32,284 bases of DNA, from the NCBI GenBank assembly GCA_016288635.1, contig JAEEKZ010000013.1:1-32284 (forward strand), in the 5' to 3' direction. This DNA is from Caryophanales bacterium (lineage in GTDB: Bacteria > Bacillota_I > Bacilli_A > RF39 > UBA660). The translations under genes and the position numbers were made by a program. The notes under the pieces are model-generated. The model was not told the DNA's origin and did no database searches. It saw only the letters and a program-made list of their open reading frames with translations. The stretch's first letter is position 1, and every line of letters starts with the position of its first letter. Positions 26,617-32,284 of the stretch are shown here, piece after piece.

Positions 26617-26631
26617 AACAATTAATGTCAA
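26603..26631 (-). promoter_or_regulatory. Promoter of the ABC transporter gene
   Basis: TTGACA (26631-26626), 17 bases, TATGCT (26608-26603) with a TGn extension (TGTTATGCT) on the minus strand. It is about 50 bases before the start. Confidence 0.75.
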
Positions 26632-26642
26632 TTATTTAAAAG

Positions 26643-26669
26643 AAAAAAAGAAGATATTTATCTTCTTTT
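26643..26669 (-). terminator. Terminator of cytoplasmic paralogue 1
   Basis: AAAAGAAGATA and TATCTTCTTTT, an 11-bp palindrome with a tiny loop, followed by T on the minus strand. It overlaps the stop codon. Confidence 0.8.
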
Positions 26670-27471
26670 ATCTTTCTTGTGGTTCTTCATCATAAAATCT
26701 TTTGTTAATTGTTTTTGCTACTGCGTTTAATTCTCCAACACTAAATGATGATCCTTTTAAATATTTTGTTATACGTTCTCTACTTATAATACCTTTATTT
26801 ACTTCTGCGATAGCAAATTCATCACTAGTCATTTGAGAAGACTCTTCATTATCATTTCTTCTTGCTATTATAGCCGCTATTCTATCTCTTAATTCTTGTA
26901 TTATGTTTAAATTATCATTTCTTCTTATAACACGTTTTCTATCGTGTGATACTAGTACTTCTCCACATTTAATTCCTTCTGGAGTTATAGTTATTAGTCT
27001 TGGTAAGAAAAAGCCATTTAATACTTTTTGTTTACCATTTGGGGATTCTAATAACAATTTTAATTCTCCTGGGGTATCAAAAGTACCATTTGTTTTATCT
27101 GAATATCCCTTTAATGAATTCTTATATATTAATTTATATCCTTTTGGTAATAAATAATCTATACCAAAATAAGTTACAGCATTCTCACTATATTCTATTT
27201 CCTTGTCATATCTTGTGTATTTTGTTTTTTCAATATTTATGTCTAATTGTCTTCCATCATCGCTTTGTATTCTTACAAATGAACGAGCATTATCTATAAT
27301 TACACATAAATAGTATTCTTTTCCATTATAAGTTATTTTTTCTTCAAAAGAACCTGGTTCAAGTAATAGAATAGATTTATCTACTAAACTACTAACAACA
27401 TAAATATTTAATAACTCACTTAAATCTTCTTCGGCGTTTTTATTAATATCTTCTTGTGTTATTTTTCCCAT
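26668..27471 (-). CDS. Unknown cytoplasmic protein, paralogue 1 of 3
   Basis: Family not recognised. I chose the ATG at 27471 (MGKITQEDIN) because the paralogues begin MEKLTQEKIN and MKKIMQAEID, and AAAGGGGG lies nine bases ahead; a GTG two codons earlier is less likely. 267 residues, no signal peptide or membrane helix. The N-terminal half is strand-rich: KEYYLCVII, then DDGRQLDIN (71-79), YLLPKGYKLIY, LNGFFLPR (151-158) and VSHDRKRVIRR. These four landmarks recur in all three paralogues. The C-terminal third is helical and closes with SSFSVGELNAVAKTINKRF (241-259). It has its own promoter and terminator. It is the most diverged copy, lacking the RDGI end of the other two. Confidence 0.75.
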   Translation of the reverse strand: MGKITQEDINKNAEEDLSELLNIYVVSSLVDKSILLLEPGSFEEKITYNGKEYYLCVIIDNARSFVRIQSDDGRQLDINIEKTKYTRYDKEIEYSENAVTYFGIDYLLPKGYKLIYKNSLKGYSDKTNGTFDTPGELKLLLESPNGKQKVLNGFFLPRLITITPEGIKCGEVLVSHDRKRVIRRNDNLNIIQELRDRIAAIIARRNDNEESSQMTSDEFAIAEVNKGIISRERITKYLKGSSFSVGELNAVAKTINKRFYDEEPQER

Positions 27472-27501
27472 AACCACATACCCCCTTTTGGAATGCTGTT
27501 T

Positions 27502-27530
27502 ATTATATGGTATTACCCCTATTTAGTCAA
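27502..27530 (-). promoter_or_regulatory. Promoter of cytoplasmic paralogue 1
   Basis: TTGACT (27530-27525), 17 bases, TATAAT (27507-27502). ATTGACTAAATA upstream and AATACCATATAATAA around the -10 match the promoter of paralogue 2. Confidence 0.8.
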
Positions 27531-27531
27531 T

Positions 27532-27563
27532 AAAAAACAAGATAAACAATGGTTTATCTTGTT
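27532..27563 (-). terminator. Terminator of cytoplasmic paralogue 2
   Basis: AACAAGATAAAC, loop AATG (plus strand) and GTTTATCTTGTT form a perfect 12-bp stem, with a T run on the minus strand. The -35 of the next gene starts right after it. Confidence 0.85.
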
Positions 27564-28426
27564 TCTATTCCATCTCTAATATCTTTGCCATCTAAACAAT
27601 TAGCAAACATTCTTAGTTCTTCAGAAGTAAAAGTGCTTACATTAATTTTACTAATTAATGCTTCTTTATCTTTTAACATTTGTTGAATTGTTTCTAGCTT
27701 ATCTTCTACTGTTTCTCTTCTATCTTCAATACGTTTTTTTACTTCTTCATTTAATAATCTTGTTAATCTTGTAAGTATTTCATTTTGTGTTTTTGTTGCA
27801 TCATCTTGATTTGCGGTTTTAATTCTACTAAGATCAATCATTGATATACAAACAAGTGGTTCTTTTTTCTTATATCCATTTGATGTTGGCATTGGTTCAT
27901 CGATAATACGATCTGCTTCTTTACTTACTAATGAATCACCACTTAGTATTCCACTTGGAGTTACTGTTGTTCCTCTAGGTAGTAAGAATCCATTTAATAT
28001 TTTTTCTTCTCCTTTAGGACCAACTAGTTTAAATACATATCCATTTGGAGTATTTATTTCTGTTCCGTCATAAGCTACATGTATTAATTTTGATTGATCT
28101 GGTAAATTATAACAGTATTCATAATCAATACCAAGTTCTCCACTCATATCATCATCTATAGTGGAGTGTTTAATATAGTAACATTCTACATTTAAGTCTA
28201 ATGCTCTACCATCTGAACAACATACTCTAATTGTTGCTCCTTTGTAATCTCCTTTACCATAGATTGCATATTCTTTATCACCATATTCAAATGTTTTACC
28301 AATTACATTTCTTGAATTAGTTAATCTAATTGATTTTAATAAATTTTCAATTTCTTCAAGGCTTAAAAGATTATTCAATCCATCTTGAGCTTCTTGATTA
28401 ATTTTTTCTTGTGTTAATTTTTCCAT
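27554..28426 (-). CDS. Unknown cytoplasmic protein, paralogue 2 of 3
   Basis: 290 residues, same unnamed family. MEKLTQEKINQEAQDGLNNL opens an N-terminal helix. The strand-rich core has KEYAIYGKGD, CSDGRALDLN (70-79), YNLPDQSKLIH (106-116), EKILNGFLLPRG (141-152) and a VSKEADRIIDE equivalent of the VSxDRK segment. The C-terminal part from about 205 is a charged helix with coiled-coil character (NEEVKKRIEDRRETVEDKLE). The end FTSEELRMFANCLDGKDIRD-GIETR is shared with paralogue 3. No secretion signal. The ribosome site is AGGGGAG. Promoter and terminator are private to the gene. Confidence 0.78.
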   Translation of the reverse strand: MEKLTQEKINQEAQDGLNNLLSLEEIENLLKSIRLTNSRNVIGKTFEYGDKEYAIYGKGDYKGATIRVCCSDGRALDLNVECYYIKHSTIDDDMSGELGIDYEYCYNLPDQSKLIHVAYDGTEINTPNGYVFKLVGPKGEEKILNGFLLPRGTTVTPSGILSGDSLVSKEADRIIDEPMPTSNGYKKKEPLVCISMIDLSRIKTANQDDATKTQNEILTRLTRLLNEEVKKRIEDRRETVEDKLETIQQMLKDKEALISKINVSTFTSEELRMFANCLDGKDIRDGIETR

Positions 28427-28449
28427 ATTTACTCCCCTGACAGTTGCTT

Positions 28450-28478
28450 ATTATATGGTATTGACTTTATTTAGTCAA
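28450..28478 (-). promoter_or_regulatory. Promoter of cytoplasmic paralogue 2, with dyad over the -35
   Basis: TTGACT (28478-28473), 17 bases, TATAAT (28455-28450). A perfect inverted repeat ATTGACT/AGTCAAT with six bases between (28460-28479) covers the -35 and half of the spacer, and could be an operator. Confidence 0.8.
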
Positions 28479-28479
28479 T

Positions 28480-28504
28480 AAAAAAGAAGATGTAATCTTC
28501 TTTT
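28480..28504 (-). terminator. Terminator of cytoplasmic paralogue 3
   Basis: AAAGAAGAT, three-base loop, ATCTTCTTT, then T on the minus strand. It overlaps the stop codon. Confidence 0.75.
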
Positions 28505-29405
28505 ATCTTGCTGAAATTCCGTCTCTAATGTTTCTTCCGCAAAGAACATTATCAATCATTTTTATTTCTCCTTCTGTGAACATAGATTGCTTAATATATG
28601 TAACAAGTTTTTCTCTAGCAGTGTACATTTTATTAAAATCGCTCAATATTCCGGAAACATTTCCTATTCTATTTTTAACACGTCTATTAATTTCTTCTTC
28701 TACTCTTCTTTTTGCTTGCTCAATTAATTGAACTCTTATCTTTTCATTTTTCTTTTCATCAAGACTATCTATTTTATTTATATCACTTAAACGTACTGTA
28801 GCAATTGGATCTTCACTTCTTAACATATATTCTGGAAATGATTCTTGAACAATATGTTTTCTATCTTGAGACACTACAATGACGTGATTACCCATTTCAC
28901 GATTCACAATTCCTACAGTGCTTATCCATGCGCTTTTAGGTAATAAATAACCATTTAATTCTTCATGTGCTTTTTTAGGTATAAATCTTTTAAACTCCAC
29001 TAATGATGGTTTTGTAATACTAGTTAAGCTTTCGCCCCTAGAACTAGAATGTCTTATATTTGATTTATCTGGTAAGTAGCAACAAAATTCATTTGTAATG
29101 AATAGTTCTTCTCGCCAGCCACTCTCTGGATCAGCATATGGTTCCCATGAGTAATAACCATTTAAATCAAGTTTTCTTCCATCAGAGCATTTAACTGTTA
29201 GTTTTGCTTCTTTGTTACTCGCTCTTCCTGTAATGGTATATTGTTTTTCAGTTGCTTCATCTATGAATGACCAATATAAATTATTGCCATTTCCAACTGA
29301 GCATCTTATTGTTTCAAATAATTCTGCTAGAGCATCTGGGCTAAATAAAGCTCTAATTTCATCAATTGCTTTACAATCAATTTCTGCTTGCATTATTTTT
29401 TTCAT
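28503..29405 (-). CDS. Unknown cytoplasmic protein, paralogue 3 of 3
   Basis: 300 residues, same unnamed family and the first transcribed in map order. It opens MKKIMQAEIDCKAIDEIRAL. The core shows KQYTITGRAS, CSDGRKLDLN (73-82), CYLPDKSNIRH, EELNGYLLPKSAW and VVSQDRKHIVQE. The latter half is a long charged helix (EQAKRRVEEEINRRVKNR) ending in MFTEGEIKMIDNVLCGRNIRD-GISAR. A Trp-rich insert (YYSWEPYADPESGWREE, near 84-100) is longer than in the others. No membrane segment or signal. The ribosome site is AGGGGG. Its promoter is the least conserved of the three and overlaps the terminator of the YwaF-like gene. Confidence 0.78.
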   Translation of the reverse strand: MKKIMQAEIDCKAIDEIRALFSPDALAELFETIRCSVGNGNNLYWSFIDEATEKQYTITGRASNKEAKLTVKCSDGRKLDLNGYYSWEPYADPESGWREELFITNEFCCYLPDKSNIRHSSSRGESLTSITKPSLVEFKRFIPKKAHEELNGYLLPKSAWISTVGIVNREMGNHVIVVSQDRKHIVQESFPEYMLRSEDPIATVRLSDINKIDSLDEKKNEKIRVQLIEQAKRRVEEEINRRVKNRIGNVSGILSDFNKMYTAREKLVTYIKQSMFTEGEIKMIDNVLCGRNIRDGISAR

Positions 29406-29430
29406 ATTATATTCCCCCTGATGAGTATTT

Positions 29431-29459
29431 ATTATATGTTATGTATAATTAAAAAACAA
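29431..29459 (-). promoter_or_regulatory. Promoter of cytoplasmic paralogue 3
   Basis: TTGTTT (29459-29454), 17 bases, TATAAT (29436-29431). The -35 is formed by the 3' arm and T run of the upstream terminator. Confidence 0.6.
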
Positions 29460-29478
29460 GACGTTATTTTGTCTTGTT
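29451..29478 (-). terminator. Terminator of the amidotransferase-YwaF unit
   Basis: AACAAGAC, eight-base loop, GTCTTGTT and six T on the minus strand. It overlaps the last codons of the membrane protein. Confidence 0.8.
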
Positions 29479-30255
29479 AATTAACTTTTTAATCCCTAAT
29501 GGAATTAGAAAAATGATATTAAATGCAATAAAATATAAAACTAACATCAGTATGGGATTTAAGAATTGTAAATGCGCTTCAGTTAGCTTAGATGCAATAC
29601 CTTCAAAGAATGGTACTCCACCTAATTCTCTATATAACATAAAATCAAATTTAAATATAAAATCTATTGGTATAACTACTAACGATACTATTACATGAAA
29701 TATATAGCCTTTTATTATTGTGGAATAATCCATATCCACATAATTGGTTACTATAAGTAGTAAACCAATAAATACCATTACAAAGTGCCATATCATTGAA
29801 TAAAAGGCTCCAAATGATAGAAATGGATAATACTTTAAACCATTTAAGAATAACATATTAGCTAAACCACCAATAATACATCCTGTTGCTAGCCAACTAT
29901 CTGCATATTTTTTTATTTTACCTTTACAAAATCCTGCGATTGGTCCTGCTAGCATTATAAAGGAACAAGTATCAAGTGGTAATAAACCCCAGTTAAATGA
30001 ACCTGAGTATTTAATATCATATATTGATTCCCAAGTAGTTTTAGTAATATAAAACACTATCATAAATATACCAGTTATTTTTATTATCTTTAGTATCTTT
30101 TCTTTAGGTTGTTTTCTTAATGCTATTAATAATACTACAAGTAATACTATTGATATTCCTAGATATAAATATTGAGGGAATCCACCAAAGTCTTGTCCAG
30201 AATATCCCGGAATATTATATTTATAGTCAAAAAAATTATAATTACCTCTAAACAT
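29464..30255 (-). CDS. YwaF/TIGR02206-like integral membrane protein
   Basis: 263 residues with about seven hydrophobic segments: near 27-46, 56-72, 90-110, 123-137, 147-168, 182-203 and 235-257. The motif WGLLPLDTCSF (about 89-99) matches the LPLHLC-type signature of the TIGR02206/YwaF family, related to TMEM164, as I recall it, with Asp where His is usual. LATGCIIGGLANMLF and SMIWHFVMVFIGL fit the later helices of the family. The biochemical role of bacterial YwaF proteins is unknown. It starts 13 bases after the amidotransferase gene (site GAGTGAT), so the two form an operon that ends at the terminator near 29460. Confidence 0.75.
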   Translation of the reverse strand: MFRGNYNFFDYKYNIPGYSGQDFGGFPQYLYLGISIVLLVVLLIALRKQPKEKILKIIKITGIFMIVFYITKTTWESIYDIKYSGSFNWGLLPLDTCSFIMLAGPIAGFCKGKIKKYADSWLATGCIIGGLANMLFLNGLKYYPFLSFGAFYSMIWHFVMVFIGLLLIVTNYVDMDYSTIIKGYIFHVIVSLVVIPIDFIFKFDFMLYRELGGVPFFEGIASKLTEAHLQFLNPILMLVLYFIAFNIIFLIPLGIKKLINKTK

Positions 30256-30268
30256 CTAAATCACTCTT

Positions 30269-30970
30269 TTATTGTTCTAAACTTTTCATAAAATTATCTA
30301 TTAGTATTTGTGTATATTGATCAGTCAAATACTCAGGATGCCATTGTACTCCTACGATGAATTTTTTTCCTGGATATTCAACCCCTTCAATTATCCCATC
30401 ATCTGCAATAGCATTTACTAATAATGTGTCCATTTCAAATTTAACTACATCATGATGACAACTATTAACATCTATTTCTTGTGCATTCATCAAACTTCCT
30501 AGTTTTGATTCTGATTTTAATATAACTTTATGTTTATATTCAGAATGATTACCAGAATGACTATCATTATCAAGTCTTTCAGTCATATCAAATCTAGCTC
30601 TATTTTTAGCAAACATACTACACATTATTTGAAAACCAAGGCATATTGCTAATAATGGTTTATCTTTATTTATTGCATACTTTATAACATACTCATCTAA
30701 TTTATAAGCATATGTTCCACCTGGTACGATAAATGCATCACATTTATCTAAAATACAATCTATCTTATTGGTATTTACTATATCTGTACCTGGTTCTATT
30801 TCATCAAAATAATTCTTGTTTTCAGTTGGTAATATAGTTATACATACAACATTTTCTTTCTCAGCCAAAAACTTTCTTACAGCTTCATGAGTTTGTATTA
30901 TGTCTTGACCATCTTTATTTTTGTATGCTCTTCCAACTATTCCTATAGTATACATTCTAGTATTATCCAT
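30269..30970 (-). CDS. Peptidase C26-type class I glutamine amidotransferase-like hydrolase
   Basis: 233 residues of the gamma-glutamyl-GABA hydrolase (PuuD-like) family, which cleaves gamma-glutamyl amides in the cytoplasm. The catalytic triad is visible: nucleophile C110 in LLAICLGFQ, H211 and E213 in GVQWHPEYL. The family segments PGGTYAY (83-89) and VNSCHHDVV (168-176) are also present. The elbow CLG replaces the common CRG. The substrate cannot be read from sequence; gamma-glutamyl-GABA and gamma-glutamyl peptides are candidates. The start follows AGGTGAT. Its promoter carries a pair of 0A-box-like heptamers at the -35, suggesting that this operon is controlled by a response-type regulator. 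Confidence 0.87.
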   Translation of the reverse strand: MDNTRMYTIGIVGRAYKNKDGQDIIQTHEAVRKFLAEKENVVCITILPTENKNYFDEIEPGTDIVNTNKIDCILDKCDAFIVPGGTYAYKLDEYVIKYAINKDKPLLAICLGFQIMCSMFAKNRARFDMTERLDNDSHSGNHSEYKHKVILKSESKLGSLMNAQEIDVNSCHHDVVKFEMDTLLVNAIADDGIIEGVEYPGKKFIVGVQWHPEYLTDQYTQILIDNFMKSLEQ

Positions 30971-30995
30971 TAATTATCACCTAAATTCTAAGTAC

Positions 30996-31024
30996 ATTAT
31001 ATCAAAGATTCGACATTATTCGAC
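30996..31024 (-). promoter_or_regulatory. Promoter of the amidotransferase-YwaF operon with box at -35
   Basis: TATAAT (31001-30996) lies 17 bases after GTCGAA (31024-31019). The -35 is therefore non-consensus and coincides with one TGTCGAA heptamer; a second heptamer fills part of the spacer. This is how activator-dependent or repressed promoters are often built. Confidence 0.65.
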
Positions 31025-31078
31025 AAAAAAAGATTAATGTTTTAAATTAATCTTTTATTAGTTCGACATTATTCGACA
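31009..31078. repeat. Two 17-bp direct repeats made of four TTCGACA heptamers
   Basis: TTCGACATTATTCGACA occurs exactly at 31009-31025 and 31062-31078. Each copy holds two TTCGACA heptamers 10 bp apart, at 31009, 31019, 31062 and 31072. The heptamer equals the 0A-box consensus known for Spo0A (TGTCGAA on the other strand). The hairpin 31028-31056 lies between the two copies. Confidence 0.8.
31025..31056 (-). terminator. Terminator of the cysteine-repeat protein gene
   Basis: AAAAGATTAAT, seven-base loop, ATTAATCTTTT, followed by T on the minus strand. It starts 25 bases after the stop codon. Confidence 0.8.
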
Positions 31079-31080
31079 TT

Positions 31081-32284
31081 TTATTTAGGCCCTCGCATGA
31101 GGCTTTCTACACATTCTAAATCTAATGATTCAAAAGTTTCTCTAATACCTGCACACATACTATTATTAAAATCAGTTAATTGACTTAAATTACCAATTAC
31201 TTTACCATTGTAAGTAAATTTGTTATATACCATTTGAGGTTCACTTGTACACTCCCCTACAACGGTTCTTAAATCGCCTGTTTGCTCATCTTCATCAATT
31301 ATGATGCTTGTATAATACAGTATATAATCATCATAATCGAATATATATTTAACATCTGCAGATTTTGATGATGTTGCTTCGAATCTTATATTCCCAGATA
31401 AATGATTTCCCGTTGAACACTTTGTCACTAGTTCATTTTGTAATTGATTGGTTAATGTATTAGTATTTATTTCATATCCTCTATATCTAAGGGTATTATC
31501 TTTAAGTGATGTATTTATTAATTTATGAGAGCATTCAACGTCTGTATTTTCCAACATAGTTCTTAGTTTAGAACATAGAGAATTATATAATTCATTTAAT
31601 TTTGCATTACTTGTAAGTGGGCTTCTATTAAATGTAAAATCATCTTCAGATAAGTTTGAAGCGCAAATTCCTGTTAGCACCCTTTCATCGCCTGTTTCTG
31701 CATCAGTTTCGATTGATATAGATGTGTTAAATACGGCTCCTGAGTCTTTATCAAAGACGAGTGAAACAAGTGAAGAATTGTTTGATGTAGGTGTTAAATA
31801 TATTATTGAATTATCAGAATAGTCATTATTTACACATTTATTATTTATGCTTTCTTGTGCACTTTGAATCATTTGATCAACATTAACTTCTTTTCCTTTA
31901 TATCTTAGTACAAGATCTGGTTTTGAATCCTCTAATAATTTATTTGTACATGTAGGTGTAAGTGTTCCTAATACTGTTTTTACTTTTGAACACATTGTTC
32001 CAGTAAAATCTGATATTAAATGATTATCAGTTATTTCTTTTCCGTTGTATGAAAAATTATCGAGTTTCATATTTGGATTACCCATGCAATCGCCAAAAGC
32101 GACAGATAATTCCCCATTGGCATCTTTTATCACTGATACTGATGTAAAAATACTAATATCATCTTCTTTATTAAAAGTATAGGTTACATCTGCAGAATTT
32201 TCTGATACTGCTTCAAATATAATATTGGAGTCGTTATTATTACTTGTACATGCATTCTGTAATAAGACTTTTTCATTATTTAAA
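31081..32284 (-). CDS. Cysteine-patterned repeat protein, C-terminal part (N-terminus beyond right edge)
   Basis: The frame is open to base 32284, so the visible 400 residues are the C-terminal part. An in-frame GTG at 32133 has no ribosome site and lies inside a repeat, so it is not a start. Three tandem units of about 139 residues are seen, the first cut by the edge. Each has four cysteines spaced 54-57, 30-32 and 14 residues apart, with 38 to the next unit. Units share a strand-rich half (IRFEATSSKSADVKYIFD in unit 3, a TGDxR turn and a GxC) and a helical half (MCAGIRETFESLDLEC in unit 3). Regular cysteine pairs suggest a secreted or surface protein with disulfides, but the signal region is not visible. 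Family not recognised. Confidence 0.8.
   Translation of the reverse strand, partial: LNNEKVLLQNACTSNNNDSNIIFEAVSENSADVTYTFNKEDDISIFTSVSVIKDANGELSVAFGDCMGNPNMKLDNFSYNGKEITDNHLISDFTGTMCSKVKTVLGTLTPTCTNKLLEDSKPDLVLRYKGKEVNVDQMIQSAQESINNKCVNNDYSDNSIIYLTPTSNNSSLVSLVFDKDSGAVFNTSISIETDAETGDERVLTGICASNLSEDDFTFNRSPLTSNAKLNELYNSLCSKLRTMLENTDVECSHKLINTSLKDNTLRYRGYEINTNTLTNQLQNELVTKCSTGNHLSGNIRFEATSSKSADVKYIFDYDDYILYYTSIIIDEDEQTGDLRTVVGECTSEPQMVYNKFTYNGKVIGNLSQLTDFNNSMCAGIRETFESLDLECVESLMRGPK

Noticed and set aside
31009-31078. The 17-bp direct repeats as target-site duplications of a small mobile element
   Set aside because: The 36 bp between them are a plain terminator for the upstream gene, and each 17-bp block is itself an internal 10-bp-phased repeat, which fits a binding site better.
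31081-32133. A complete gene starting at the GTG at 32133
   Set aside because: The frame stays open to the window edge, no ribosome site precedes the GTG, and it falls in the middle of the first repeat unit. The gene is truncated by the window.
1-32284. Genetic code 4 (UGA as tryptophan), suggested by the very low GC
   Set aside because: trmD and rimM end naturally at TGA with correct overlaps to the next gene, and tryptophan is encoded by TGG in the genes checked.

Overview
The window reads as chromosomal sequence from a low-GC Gram-positive bacterium, most likely an uncultured Bacilli/Erysipelotrichia-like (RF39-type) gut organism; this placement is inferred from gene content and AT-rich codon use. 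The signs are strong AGGAGG-type ribosome sites, TTGACA/TATAAT promoters, a T-box leader on ileS and very short intergenic gaps. UGA is used as a stop codon (trmD and rimM both end in TGA), so the Mycoplasma/Spiroplasma code 4 is ruled out. Every convincing gene lies on the minus strand, so transcription runs from the right edge to the left edge. I saw no tRNA, rRNA, CRISPR array, transposase or phage gene, and no gene-free stretch longer than 300 bases. The longest gap is the 263-base ileS T-box leader region.

Left half (1-18550) is housekeeping. Reading leftward: the T-box-controlled ileS unit; a 265-residue protein of unknown function followed by mutL; a translation operon (YgjP-type metallopeptidase, SpoU rRNA methyltransferase, rimM, trmD, unknown protein) ending in a strong terminator near 9640; an eight-gene nucleotide/one-carbon operon (5'-nucleotidase-like HAD, ruvB, folD, glyA, folA, tmk, queA, small membrane protein) running from a promoter near 9590 to a terminator near 3345; and a COG2509 flavoprotein followed by polA, which runs off the left edge in motif A. 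FolD, GlyA and FolA supply and recycle the folate used for dTMP synthesis, and Tmk phosphorylates dTMP, so this operon couples folate, thymidylate and DNA repair functions.

Right half (18557-32284) is accessory. It holds a small HAD protein, three tandem paralogues of a membrane-anchored modular protein (19193-23010), a large MacB-like ABC transporter with a repeat-bearing external domain (23120-26554), and three tandem paralogues of an unrecognised cytoplasmic family (26668-29405). These are followed by a YwaF-like membrane protein, a class I glutamine amidotransferase-like hydrolase, and the end of a cysteine-patterned repeat protein that continues past the right edge. In both paralogue arrays each gene carries its own promoter and its own terminator, so the unit of duplication looks like a complete promoter-gene-terminator cassette.

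The observations most worth following are: the swapped class I signature (GIHH instead of HIGH) in IleRS, a hallmark of mupirocin hyper-resistant IleRS2; the two cassette arrays; four exact 0A-box-like heptamers in two 10-bp-phased pairs, one pair lying on the -35 of the amidotransferase promoter; a perfect operator-like dyad over the -10 of the ABC transporter promoter; and the four-cysteine repeat protein at the right edge.
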